Shown here: positions 6,852 to 14,258 of the stretch, piece after piece
Layout: the number at the start of each line of letters is the position of its first letter
How positions within the stretch are numbered: position 1 is the stretch's first letter
Source of the DNA: an uncultured Oscillospiraceae bacterium
Lineage (GTDB): Bacteria > Bacillota > Clostridia > Oscillospirales > Oscillospiraceae
DNA: 15,211 nucleotides
Direction: 5' to 3'
NCBI GenBank assembly: GCA_905236265.1
Contig: CAJOOV010000147.1
Coordinates: forward strand, 1-15,211
Program-made: the position numbers and the translations under genes
The notes under the pieces: model-generated
Databases searched by the model: none
Told to the model about the DNA's origin: nothing
What the model saw: only the letters and a program-made list of their open reading frames with translations

Positions 6852-6960
6852 GCTATTTTCATATCAGAAATTTAGAATAGCCCGTTTTTTGAATGACAAA
6901 GGGGAAACCGGCAGGGTTGAGCTGTGATGCACATGCGTGAAGGGGGTGCGCTGAGGCAGG

Positions 6961-7818
6961 TTACTGAGGTTTGCCGCTGACAGAGCAGCCCACATTTCTC
7001 AACTGGGCCACAGGGTCAATGCTGTCCGCCGTGGCAGGGGGGAAGAACTCGTTCACGGGGAAGTCCACCCGCTGGAAGAGCTGGCAGGGGTCTTCGTCGG
7101 GGCCGGTGCCGCAGTCGCACTCCGTGTCCGGCATACAGTAGTCATACACGGGAATCACCATCTGGGAGTCCCGCTCCAGCCGCATCAGGGTAAACTGACC
7201 CAGCGTGACCCAGAGCTGGCGGTCAGGGGATGCCTCCAGCTCGATCTCCTCGTCAAAGGTGTCCAGAATGGCCTGAGGCACATCGGGGGCAGGGGTGACG
7301 GGACACACGCTCTGGGTGCAGTCCATCATCCGCATACTCAGCAGGATGGGGTCGACGGCCTCTACCACAGCGGTGGGCAGCTCGTCAGTGAGACTCAGGC
7401 GCTCCTCGCTGGGCTGCCCCAGATCGGAGGAAAAGACCTTTGCGCTGCCCTGAGAGCCGAAGAGCATACACCGCTTTGCGTACAGGGCAAGGCCGGTGAG
7501 GGTGGCGGGACGGGTGGAGCCTTGTGCGTAGGCATCCGCCGTAATGCGGTAGTAGTATTGGCTGTCAATGGTGTAGAACCCCCGCTGGAAGCCCATGGGC
7601 TCCACGGAGACGGTGATATACAGCAGCTCTGCCCGTCCGGAGCGGACGGACTGGGCGCTGTTCAGCGCAGTCTGGCTGCTGACGGTGGGATAGACCCGCA
7701 GATCCTCCATACAGTCTCTGGACTGGCAGGAATCATAGACTTTCTGGGTATGAATACAGGTTGCCTCACGGATTTGGGTATCCTCGTTCACCGGGCCGGG
7801 CATGACGGTATCAGGCAT
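6961..7818 (-). CDS. Conserved Cys-rich protein of unknown function, possibly spore-surface related
   Basis: I cannot name this 285-residue protein. It has no signal peptide or membrane segment and carries 11 cysteines. Several sit in two clusters: an N-terminal CIHTQKVYDSCQSRDCMEDL (residues 21-40) and a C-terminal DYCMPDTECDCGTGPDEDPC (226-245). The centre has beta-rich segments (AELLYITVSVEPMGFQRGFY, 63-82; YYYRITADAY, 88-97). It recalls conserved proteins of spore-forming Clostridia that I loosely associate with spore coats, but this is a weak recollection, not a demonstrated homology. GGAGGT lies six bases before the ATG, within the 3' arm of a long hairpin. It follows the DHHW gene by 84 bases with no clear promoter of its own and may belong to that operon. 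Confidence 0.7.
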   Translation of the reverse strand: MPDTVMPGPVNEDTQIREATCIHTQKVYDSCQSRDCMEDLRVYPTVSSQTALNSAQSVRSGRAELLYITVSVEPMGFQRGFYTIDSQYYYRITADAYAQGSTRPATLTGLALYAKRCMLFGSQGSAKVFSSDLGQPSEERLSLTDELPTAVVEAVDPILLSMRMMDCTQSVCPVTPAPDVPQAILDTFDEEIELEASPDRQLWVTLGQFTLMRLERDSQMVIPVYDYCMPDTECDCGTGPDEDPCQLFQRVDFPVNEFFPPATADSIDPVAQLRNVGCSVSGKPQ

Positions 7819-7825
7819 AAAATGA

Positions 7826-7880
7826 CCTCCACATCAGAATGGATTGGGGCGTTGCGCCCTTGAACCATTCTATGTGGAGG
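7826..7880 (-). promoter_or_regulatory. Large intercistronic hairpin masking the ribosome binding site of the Cys-rich protein gene
   Basis: Outer arms CCTCCACATAGAATGG (7880-7865, minus) and CCATTCTGATGTGGAGG (7842-7826) pair over 16 bp with one bulged base. An inner stem joins 7859-7855 with 7851-7847. The GGAGG ribosome site of the downstream gene (7830-7826) is the last part of the 3' arm. T-rich sequence precedes the hairpin on the minus strand rather than following it, so it is not a canonical terminator of the DHHW gene. Confidence 0.75.
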
Positions 7881-7902
7881 CGAAAAAAGGGTGCGGGTAT
7901 CT

Positions 7903-9534
7903 TTATCCCACGAAGCTGTCCAGCTTTTCAATCAGGCTGCTTGCCCTTGTGGTAGAGATGGTGTTCAGGAAAATCACATCGTCGATGCCCCAATTCCTGC
8001 ACATCTGCGCCAGCTTCCGATCGTCCACCTGAGAGACATAGCGGTAATCAATGATATAGGTGTACTGATAGTTGTCCACAAGGAAGGGGGCGAAGGCGTT
8101 GCCGTAGGACTCTTTAATCAGCATCACGGCGGAGCCGTCGTCCTTTTCCGGGTTTTCGATATAGCTGAGGGGATTGTCTCCGCCGATAAAGGTGCCGTAT
8201 TTATTCCCGGCGGAGGCGTTGGACACATTTCCGATGATGAGATAGAGCCAGTCGGAGATGTCCTTTGTGGTGATGTGGATATTGTTGGTGGCCGGGGACT
8301 CGTAGGCAAACACGGTGTCCGGGTGCTCCTTCATGGCGGAGGACTTGGTGGAGTTATAAAAGGTGCCCAGAAAGCCGGGATACTCGTGCTCTGTGTAGTA
8401 ATCCAGCGGCGTGGGCTTCAGCCCGGCGGCGGCGCAGAACTGCTCATAGGCACGGTATGCCCCCAGCGCCGTCCAGTGGTGGTCTGTGCGGAAATACAGG
8501 TATTCCCCCTCCAGAGAGTGCTTCAGCAGGGCGTTATACACGGCAACGGCGTGTACCTTGTCCCCGTAGCTGGAATACATATAGTCAATGGCCTTCTTCT
8601 GGTCGGAGGTGTTCACCTGCTCCTGCACATCAGCGGGGACACAGATGCCCATACTGTTGGGCACAATGATGGAGAAAACCCTTGAAACGCCGTCCAACTC
8701 CTCCGCTGCCCGGTTAATGGCGCCGGTGTAGCGGTCGGCGGAGTCCAGCACGAAGTTGTAATACTCATAGGCGGCATCGTCAATGCTCAGCACTGCGCTG
8801 AGCTGCTCCACCACCGCATCGTCATCCAGCTCCGGGATGACCAGATCATCCTCCCCGCCGTCCTGTGCCTGCGCAGACTGACCGTCCTGCACAGAAGGCT
8901 GCGTCGGCGCTTCCGTTTCCTCCTCGGTGGGTGCATCGGTGACCGCCTCAGTGGGTGCTTGGGTCACGCTTTCCGTCTCCGCCTCGGCGCTCTGCTCAGT
9001 GACAGGCTGCTCAGTCTCTGCCTGAGATGGCTCCTCCGGAGGGAGGACAGCCAGATCCCGGAAGGAGGAATCCGCATCCGGTGCGTCGGGAATGTCATCT
9101 GCCTGCTGCACCTGCCCGGTGATTCTCCGGGTCTGGAAGCCGTAGAGCTGTTCCACCCGGTTCTCCACGGCGAGGAACCCGTCCCGGAGGGGGAAGGTGT
9201 CGGCAAACCATGTGGTCACGCCGGAGAAAAAGGAGCCGTCCCACACGGCGGCCAGAGAGAAGGCGGGAAAGGCCGTGAGGTTCCGGTTTTCCTGAGGGGA
9301 ATAGGAGGGGCGCAGGGGGAAGAGCATGGCAAGAAGGGTCAGGGCGGCGACGGCACCGGTAAAGCTGTACAGCCGCAAAACCGTCCCTCTGGGCTTCTTT
9401 TTGGGCTTCTGATCCTGATAGAGGGCAAAGGGCTCCCGCCGGGAACGGTGGGTGATAATATAGACCTTCAATTGTATGCGGCGTATGAGACTGCGCACAC
9501 GCCGCAGAAGGGAGCCGGAGTGGTTATCAGACAC
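7903..9534 (-). CDS. DHHW-family (AlgX/SGNH-like) surface-polysaccharide acylation protein
   Basis: This protein is the usual partner of MBOAT acyltransferases and probably acts outside the membrane to transfer acyl groups onto a glycan. It has 543 residues. A basic cytoplasmic N-terminus (1-51) precedes one membrane span (about 52-74). A segment typical of the family (WFADTFPLRDGFLAVENRVEQLYG, 109-132) follows, and then a Thr/Glu/Pro/Gln-rich low-complexity linker (about 165-230, repeated APTE and TEA units). The catalytic-like domain holds the eponymous motif RTDHHWTALGAY with D351-H352-H353-W354, and later a conserved KESYGNAFAPFL that resembles the SGNH-like Ser region. The start is GTG at 9534, with GGTGA four bases upstream (9543-9539) and only 12 bases after the MBOAT stop. 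The low-complexity linker is longer than I expect for the family. Confidence 0.88.
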   Translation of the reverse strand: MSDNHSGSLLRRVRSLIRRIQLKVYIITHRSRREPFALYQDQKPKKKPRGTVLRLYSFTGAVAALTLLAMLFPLRPSYSPQENRNLTAFPAFSLAAVWDGSFFSGVTTWFADTFPLRDGFLAVENRVEQLYGFQTRRITGQVQQADDIPDAPDADSSFRDLAVLPPEEPSQAETEQPVTEQSAEAETESVTQAPTEAVTDAPTEEETEAPTQPSVQDGQSAQAQDGGEDDLVIPELDDDAVVEQLSAVLSIDDAAYEYYNFVLDSADRYTGAINRAAEELDGVSRVFSIIVPNSMGICVPADVQEQVNTSDQKKAIDYMYSSYGDKVHAVAVYNALLKHSLEGEYLYFRTDHHWTALGAYRAYEQFCAAAGLKPTPLDYYTEHEYPGFLGTFYNSTKSSAMKEHPDTVFAYESPATNNIHITTKDISDWLYLIIGNVSNASAGNKYGTFIGGDNPLSYIENPEKDDGSAVMLIKESYGNAFAPFLVDNYQYTYIIDYRYVSQVDDRKLAQMCRNWGIDDVIFLNTISTTRASSLIEKLDSFVG

Positions 9535-9546
9535 AATATCACCGCC

Positions 9547-11004
9547 TTAAAAACGATAATACAGGAAGGGATTGTACTGGTCTCCCACCAGCGCAGCGGT
9601 GGAGAGCACCAGAAGCAGAACCGGATAGAGCGCCTGGGCACAGGTCCAGCTGCGCTGGAACAGGGGCATTGCGTCGATAGAGGCGTTGACCCTGCGGCAG
9701 AGGTTGCGAAGCATAGGAGTGCAGGCGAGGACGGCAAAGAGAAGGAACACAAAATTGCTGCGCAGCAGCAGCGTCGTCTCCAAATCCGTCACAGGATTGC
9801 CATTGCCGCAGAGCAGACCCTGAAGGGCAATGCGCAGGCTGGACAAATCGGTGATGCGAAACAGCAGCCAGCCCAGAGCGACCACGGCCAGCAGATAGGC
9901 ATGGCGCACAAGGGAGGGTATTTTGTCCAGAAACCGGGCGAGGACAAACTTTTCCACCAGCAGGAACAGCAGATAATACCCGCCCCAGAGGATAAAGTTC
10001 CAGTTGGCGCCGTGCCAAAGCCCGGTGAGCAGCCATGTCACTGCCAGATTGCGCAGCTGAACTGCCTTCCCGCAGCGGTTGCCGCCCAGAGGGATATAGA
10101 CGTAATCCCGGAAAAAGCTGCTCAGGGACATGTGCCAGCGCCGCCAGAACTCCGTCACGGAGGCGGCGGTGTAGGGATAGTCGAAGTTCTCCCGGTAGTG
10201 GAAGCCCACCATTCTGCCCATGCCGATTGCCATATCGGAGTAGGCGGAGAAGTCCAGATAGATCTGCAGGGTATAGCATACCACGCCCAGCCACAATGAC
10301 AGCGCCGAGCGGGAGGCAAGCTGGCTTGCCATCTCCCCAGAGGCCAGCGCCGTGGGACAGAGAAAGGAGTCGGCCAGAGAGCCGCAGGGATTGGCCAGCA
10401 TGGCCTTTTTGGCAAGCCCCACCGCAAACCGGGATGCCCCCTCCACCCTGTCCTGACGTGTGGCATAGCGCCACTCAATCTCGTCTGCCACATGGGAGTA
10501 GCGGACAATGGGGCCGGCGATGCACTGGTGAAACAGGCTCACATACAGCAGCAGCCTCCAGAAGCTCCGCTGAGCAACCACGTCCCGGCGGTAGACATCC
10601 ACCACATAGCTGACAAGCTGGAAGGTATAAAAGCTGATGCCGATGGGCAGGGCAATCTGGGGCACCTGCGCAGGAAAGCCGAACCAGTGGGAGGTGGTGT
10701 TGAGCAGAAATGTTAAATATTTAAAGATGCACAAAAGCCCCAGATCAATCCCCAGCGCTCCCAGAAGGCAGGCTCTGCGCTGGAGATAGGAGCGCCCCGG
10801 CGCATCCATCACCCGGCACAGGAGCCAGTCCGCAAGGGTCATTCCCAGCAGAATCAGTACATAGGCCGGGCCTGCCCATGCGTAGAACAGCAGGGAAAAG
10901 GCCAGCAGAACCCGGTTTCTCCACCGCATGGAGGGAGCCAGACGGTAACAGATCATACACAGGGGGAAAAAGGCGAACAGAAAGAACAGACTGGAAAAAA
11001 CCAA
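9547..11004 (-). CDS. MBOAT-family O-acyltransferase (AlgI/DltB-like)
   Basis: This polytopic membrane enzyme of 485 residues passes acyl groups, probably acetyl, across the membrane for attachment to an extracytoplasmic polysaccharide. Hydrophobic segments run from residue 3 almost to the end. Diagnostic MBOAT motifs are present: ALPIGISFYTFQLVSYVVDVYR (118-139), FHQCIAGPIVRYS (158-170), FWRRWHMSLSSFFRDYVYIPLGGNR (286-310, with H291) and GLWHGANWNFILWGGYY (328-344), where H331 is the conserved active-site His. The start is TTG at 11004, with GGTGA six bases upstream; a stop codon three codons before excludes a longer form, and the next ATG would remove the first hydrophobic segment. The DHHW gene follows 12 bases later. 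The acylated polymer is unknown. Confidence 0.92.
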   Translation of the reverse strand: MVFSSLFFLFAFFPLCMICYRLAPSMRWRNRVLLAFSLLFYAWAGPAYVLILLGMTLADWLLCRVMDAPGRSYLQRRACLLGALGIDLGLLCIFKYLTFLLNTTSHWFGFPAQVPQIALPIGISFYTFQLVSYVVDVYRRDVVAQRSFWRLLLYVSLFHQCIAGPIVRYSHVADEIEWRYATRQDRVEGASRFAVGLAKKAMLANPCGSLADSFLCPTALASGEMASQLASRSALSLWLGVVCYTLQIYLDFSAYSDMAIGMGRMVGFHYRENFDYPYTAASVTEFWRRWHMSLSSFFRDYVYIPLGGNRCGKAVQLRNLAVTWLLTGLWHGANWNFILWGGYYLLFLLVEKFVLARFLDKIPSLVRHAYLLAVVALGWLLFRITDLSSLRIALQGLLCGNGNPVTDLETTLLLRSNFVFLLFAVLACTPMLRNLCRRVNASIDAMPLFQRSWTCAQALYPVLLLVLSTAALVGDQYNPFLYYRF

Positions 11005-11010
11005 TTCAAA

Positions 11011-11015
11011 TCACC
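11011..11015 (-). promoter_or_regulatory. Ribosome binding site supporting the TTG start of the MBOAT gene
   Basis: GGTGA on the minus strand (11015-11011) lies six bases before TTG at 11004. The same GGTGAT core precedes the GTG of the DHHW gene at 9543-9539, so both genes pair a weak start codon with a weak ribosome site. Confidence 0.6.
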
Positions 11016-11105
11016 GTGTTTCAAGGTAAGTAGAGATAGTCTATGCAGAAAGCGGCGCAATAACACCGCCGAAAAAACGCCGGCACCCGCCGCCGTCAGC
11101 CTATC

Positions 11106-11134
11106 AGTTTACCATAATCATAAGCTGTCTGCAA
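11106..11134 (-). promoter_or_regulatory. Probable promoter of the MBOAT-DHHW operon
   Basis: On the minus strand TTGCAG (11134-11129), a 17-base spacer and TAAACT (11111-11106) match sigma-A well. The transcript would begin near 11098 and carry a leader of about 95 bases. It diverges from the CYTH promoter at 11196. Confidence 0.6.
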
Positions 11135-11195
11135 GAGGCGAATCCGGTCAGAAGCGACAAAATAGCGCCTGAAGAAACCGGCTTTTAAAGGGCGA

Positions 11196-11224
11196 TTGAC
11201 GGGAAAGGGGGAATCGCTTATACT
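11196..11224 (+). promoter_or_regulatory. Sigma-A promoter of the CYTH gene
   Basis: TTGACG (11196-11201), 17 bases, then TATACT (11219-11224). It predicts a start near 11231 and a leader of about 54 bases to the ATG at 11285. Confidence 0.8.
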
Positions 11225-11284
11225 GAATCTGCGAAGAAACAGACTGTCCCTGCCGCTGGCATGGACATACAGGAGGCGGAGGAA

Positions 11285-11767
11285 ATGGAAATAGAGCGGA
11301 AATTCTGGCTGGACGGGTTCCCGGAGGGGCTGCAGCCGGTGCGCCGTATGCAGACATGGCAGGGCTATCTCTACACAGACCCCAACGAGGTGCGTATCAG
11401 AAAGAGCGTGGAGGAGGATACAGGGCACACCCGCTACCGCCTGTGCATCAAGTCCGGGGGAGACCTGTCCCGCACGGAGGTGGAGACGGAGCTGACGGAG
11501 GGGCAGTTTCAGGAGCTGTGCGGGCTGTTGGAGCCGGGCAGGGCGCTGATTCATAAGGATTACCGTGCCTACCGGCTGGAGGACGGGCTGACTCTGGAGT
11601 GCTCCATTGTGGACGAGGGCGCCTTCTCCTACGCCGAGGTGGAGTTTGACAGCGAGGAGGCGGCCAAGGCGTGGCAGCCCCCGGCGTTTCTGGGCAGGGA
11701 GACCACCTACGAGGGGGGCTTTAAGATGAAGCACTATTGGCTGAAACGCTCTCTGAGGCAGGAATGA
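11285..11767 (+). CDS. CYTH-domain triphosphatase
   Basis: The family (CyaB/thiamine-triphosphatase fold) hydrolyses inorganic triphosphate or organic triphosphates within an eight-stranded beta tunnel; in Firmicutes most members are thought to be inorganic triphosphatases. The signature ExExK is at the extreme N-terminus: E2-I-E4-R-K6. Basic and acidic tunnel strands follow: VRIRKS, YRLCIKSGG, RTEVETELTEGQF, AYRLEDGLTLECSIVD and FSYAEVEFDSEEAA. The 160-residue length fits a single-domain bacterial member. I chose ATG 11285 because the family almost always begins MEIERKF and because AGGAGG (11271-11276) sits eight bases upstream; the in-frame ATG at 11261 would add eight residues and place the ribosome site inside the gene. 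It has its own promoter, and the next operon also has one. The physiological substrate is not evident. Confidence 0.9.
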   Translation: MEIERKFWLDGFPEGLQPVRRMQTWQGYLYTDPNEVRIRKSVEEDTGHTRYRLCIKSGGDLSRTEVETELTEGQFQELCGLLEPGRALIHKDYRAYRLEDGLTLECSIVDEGAFSYAEVEFDSEEAAKAWQPPAFLGRETTYEGGFKMKHYWLKRSLRQE

Positions 11768-11809
11768 GGGCGGATATGCCCTGATTGCCCTGATTCACCT
11801 TCTCCCCCC

Positions 11810-11838
11810 TTGCGCACAAGTTGTTATCGTTGTATAAT
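11810..11838 (+). promoter_or_regulatory. Promoter of the ATP-grasp/glycosyltransferase operon
   Basis: TTGCGC (11810-11815), a 17-base spacer and a perfect TATAAT (11833-11838). The predicted start is near 11845, with a leader of about 68 bases. No clear intrinsic terminator separates it from the CYTH gene, so readthrough is possible. Confidence 0.8.
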
Positions 11839-11870
11839 AATCTGATAAGCCAAACGTCAAAAAACACTGA

Positions 11871-11893
11871 CCTGCGCTGGTTTCTGCCGCAGG
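11871..11893 (+). other. Leader hairpin with a duplicated ribosome-site-like motif
   Basis: CCTGCG (11871-11876) pairs with CGCAGG (11888-11893) around an 11-base loop. Its 3' arm runs into a first AGGAG (11891-11895). A second AGGAG (11900-11904), eight bases before the ATG at 11913, stays outside the stem and is the probable ribosome site. Confidence 0.4.
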
Positions 11894-11912
11894 AGAGTCA
11901 GGAGAGCCGGAT

Positions 11913-13019
11913 ATGAGGAAACATCTTGCCATTATCGGCGCCAGCTATCTGCAGCTTCCGCTGATTGAAAAGGCAAAGGAGCTGGATTATGTCACCCACG
12001 TCTTTGCATGGCGGGAGAACGCCGTGGGGGAGGCGGCGGCGGATCATTTCTACCCCATCAGCATTGTGGAGAAGGACGAAATACTGGAAAAGTGCCGGGA
12101 GATCGGCATCTGCGGCATTTGTACCATTGCCTCCGATCTGGCAGCGGTGACGGTAAACTATGTGGCAAATGCGCTGGGCCTGCCCGGAAACTCCATGCAG
12201 GCAACGCTGCTGAGCACCAATAAACACGAAATGCGCAAGGCGTTTCAGCGCCGGGGCGACCCCAGCCCTGCCAGCCTGCTGGTGGATGAGAGCACACAGC
12301 TTGACGCTTTGCAGCTTCGCTTTCCGGTCATCGTCAAGCCCACCGACCGCAGCGGCAGCCGGGGCATCTACAAGCTGGACAGCCGGGAGCATCTCCGTGA
12401 GGCGGTGGCGGCGGCGCTCAGCGCAGGATTTGAGAAAAAGGCGCTGATTGAGGAATTTGCCCAGGGAGAGGAGTACAGCGTGGAGTACATCTCCTACCAC
12501 GGAGAACACCACTTCCTCGCCATGACACAGAAATTCACCACAGGCGCTCCCCACTTTATCGAGACGGGACATTTGGAGCCTGCCCCGGTGGACGATGAGA
12601 CCCTGAACCGGGTGCGTCAGGTGGTGGAACATGCGCTGGATACGCTGGGGCTGGAAAACGGAGCGTCCCACTCTGAGCTGAAAATTGACTCTGACGGCAC
12701 AATCCGCATCATTGAGATCGGCGGGCGCATGGGGGGAGACTGCATCGGCAGCGACCTTGTCTACTATTCCACCGGGATTGATTTCACCCGTGCCGTGATT
12801 CAGGTTGCCTGCGGCGAGGCGCCGGATCTGCGCCCCACCCATCCTCCCCAGAGCGCACGGGTGGTCTTTCTGTTCACACAGCAGGACTTGGAGGAGTACC
12901 GGCGCTTGTGCCGGGAGGAGCCGGAACGGCTGCTGCGGCTGGTGGATCTGCATCTGGAATTTCTGGGAAAGAGCACCGACAGCTCCAACCGGGCGGGATG
13001 CTATATTGTCAGGGCTTAA
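11913..13019 (+). CDS. ATP-grasp ligase, first of a tandem pair
   Basis: ATP-grasp enzymes activate a carboxylate as acyl-phosphate and join it to an amine, thiol or other nucleophile. This 368-residue protein has a Rossmann-like pre-ATP-grasp domain (HLAIIGASYLQLPLIEKAKEL, 4-24), a linker (STNKHEMRKAFQRRG, 101-115), then the ATP-grasp core: K142 in VIVKPTDRSGSRGI with glycine loop 147-151, adenine-side acidic residues in LIEEFAQGEEYSVEYIS (178-194), and Mg-binding E255 (SHSELK) and E268 with R272 (IIEIGGRMGGD). The C-terminus ends DSSNRAGCYIV. E-I-G-G replaces the common E-I-N at the metal site, as in some peptide-ligase-type members. The ribosome site AGGAG is at 11900-11904. It is first in the operon, 18 bases before a paralogue. 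The substrate is unknown; an amino acid or sugar-linked carboxylate for surface glycan is inference. Confidence 0.85.
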   Translation: MRKHLAIIGASYLQLPLIEKAKELDYVTHVFAWRENAVGEAAADHFYPISIVEKDEILEKCREIGICGICTIASDLAAVTVNYVANALGLPGNSMQATLLSTNKHEMRKAFQRRGDPSPASLLVDESTQLDALQLRFPVIVKPTDRSGSRGIYKLDSREHLREAVAAALSAGFEKKALIEEFAQGEEYSVEYISYHGEHHFLAMTQKFTTGAPHFIETGHLEPAPVDDETLNRVRQVVEHALDTLGLENGASHSELKIDSDGTIRIIEIGGRMGGDCIGSDLVYYSTGIDFTRAVIQVACGEAPDLRPTHPPQSARVVFLFTQQDLEEYRRLCREEPERLLRLVDLHLEFLGKSTDSSNRAGCYIVRA

Positions 13020-13037
13020 CGCCCGGAGAGGTACGAT

Positions 13038-14258
13038 ATGAAAAAAATCATGATTCTGGGTGCCAGCTACTCCGTCGTCCCCCTGATTCAGGCGGCGAAG
13101 AGGCTGGGGCTGTATACGATTGCCGCCAGTATTCCGGGGGAGTATCCCGGTTTTGACGAGGCGGACGAGGCGTGCTTTGTGGACATCACTGACCCCGAGG
13201 CCGTGCTGGAGCAGGCAAAGGGGCTTGCCATTGACGCTGTGGCCACCTGCTGTATGGATGTGGGACTGCGTGCGCAAGGAGCTGTCTGCTCCGCTTTGGG
13301 ACTTCCGGGGCCGGGGCGGGAGACAGTGGAGCGCTGCACGAATAAATACCGGATGAAGGAGGCGTTCCTTGCCGGGGGCGTCAACACGGCGAGATTTGTG
13401 CGCATCGGCTGCGAGGCGGATTTGGAGCCTGCCATGGAGCAGCTCAGGTTCCCCCTGATTATCAAGGCGGTGGATCAGATGGGCAGCCGGGGCATCTTCC
13501 GCTGCGATACGCCTGAGCAGGTGCGGGAGAACTACCCCAAAAGCATGGCAGCCAGCAGACAGAGCTACTGCGTGCTGGAGGAGTTTCTGGTGGGGGAAAT
13601 GTTTGGCATGGAGGCGATGTTCCAGCATGGGGAGCTGGTGTATCTCCTGCCGATGAACAACGACCTGCGCAACGGCAACCCGCCCTTCCCCATCGGCCAT
13701 TCCGTTCCGTGGAGCCATCAGGAGCAGCTCTATGCCAAGGCGGAGGAGCAGGTCATCCGGGCGGCAAAGGCGCTGGGCTGCACGGACTGTCCCATGGACT
13801 TTGATGCTATGCTGGTGGGAGATGAGGTATACCTGATTGAGGCCACCGCCCGTGCCGGTGCCACAGGCATTGCGGACATGGTAAGCATTTACTATGGCGT
13901 GAACTACTTTGAGGTGATTGCGGCGCTTGCCATGGGGCAGCCGGTGGGGGGATACTTCGCCGGAAAGGCGCTGACGCCCTGTATGACCCATCTGTTTTCC
14001 TCCGCAGGCACGGGAAGGCTGGCAGGCATTGAGAATCACGCCCCCCTCTCGGAGCAGATTGTGGAGCTGGCCTTTAACGTCTCCCCCGGAGACGAGGTTC
14101 GCAGGATGACCAATGGCCGTGACCGGATTGGACAGGCCATTGTCAAGGGCGCTTCGGTGGAGGCCTGCAGAGCGTGCCTGTCGGACGCAATGGGGAAAAT
14201 CATTCTGGAAATAGAGGAAGAGGAACATGCTGGTATCCATCGTTATCCCGTGCTATAA
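13038..14258 (+). CDS. ATP-grasp ligase, second of a tandem pair
   Basis: This 406-residue protein has the same architecture as the preceding gene: KIMILGASYSVVPLIQAAK at the N-terminus (3-21), CTNKYRMKEAFLAGG linker (100-114), ATP-binding K143 in LIIKAVDQMGSRGIFRC with loop 148-152, EE181-182 in VLEEFLVGEMFGMEAM, and metal-binding D256 and E268 with R272 (YLIEATARAGATGI). It is longer by a C-terminal domain of about 80 residues (THLFSSAGTGRLAGIE and AFNVSPGDEVRRMTNGRDRIGQAIVKG) like that closing the active site in carboxylase-type ATP-grasp enzymes. Divergence between the two proteins around the acceptor site suggests different substrates or successive steps. GGAGAGG (13025-13031) lies six bases before the ATG. 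Its last 32 bases overlap the start of the glycosyltransferase, indicating coupled translation. Confidence 0.85.
   Translation: MKKIMILGASYSVVPLIQAAKRLGLYTIAASIPGEYPGFDEADEACFVDITDPEAVLEQAKGLAIDAVATCCMDVGLRAQGAVCSALGLPGPGRETVERCTNKYRMKEAFLAGGVNTARFVRIGCEADLEPAMEQLRFPLIIKAVDQMGSRGIFRCDTPEQVRENYPKSMAASRQSYCVLEEFLVGEMFGMEAMFQHGELVYLLPMNNDLRNGNPPFPIGHSVPWSHQEQLYAKAEEQVIRAAKALGCTDCPMDFDAMLVGDEVYLIEATARAGATGIADMVSIYYGVNYFEVIAALAMGQPVGGYFAGKALTPCMTHLFSSAGTGRLAGIENHAPLSEQIVELAFNVSPGDEVRRMTNGRDRIGQAIVKGASVEACRACLSDAMGKIILEIEEEEHAGIHRYPVL

Noticed and set aside
6879..6911. Imperfect inverted repeat downstream of the Cys-rich protein gene, considered as its terminator
   Set aside because: It has an internal mismatch, a long loop and no U-tract on the relevant strand. 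The region 6852-6960 shows no convincing terminator.
8959..10299. Plus-strand open frame of 446 codons opposite the DHHW and MBOAT genes
   Set aside because: It runs across a gene boundary of two well-supported minus-strand genes and has low-information composition.
11072..11095. Possible attenuator in the MBOAT leader: short CGGC/GCCG stem followed by six T on the minus strand
   Set aside because: The stem is only 4 bp and three bases separate it from the T-run, too weak to call a terminator without folding or expression data.
11261..11284. Upstream ATG of the CYTH gene
   Set aside because: The ATG at 11285 gives the family-typical MEIERKF start with a well-placed AGGAGG; the upstream start lacks a ribosome site.
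11898..14240. Minus-strand open frame of 780 codons opposite the two ATP-grasp genes
   Set aside because: It spans two unrelated coding units, has His/Gln/Arg-rich composition and lacks a ribosome site. It is a shadow of the real genes.
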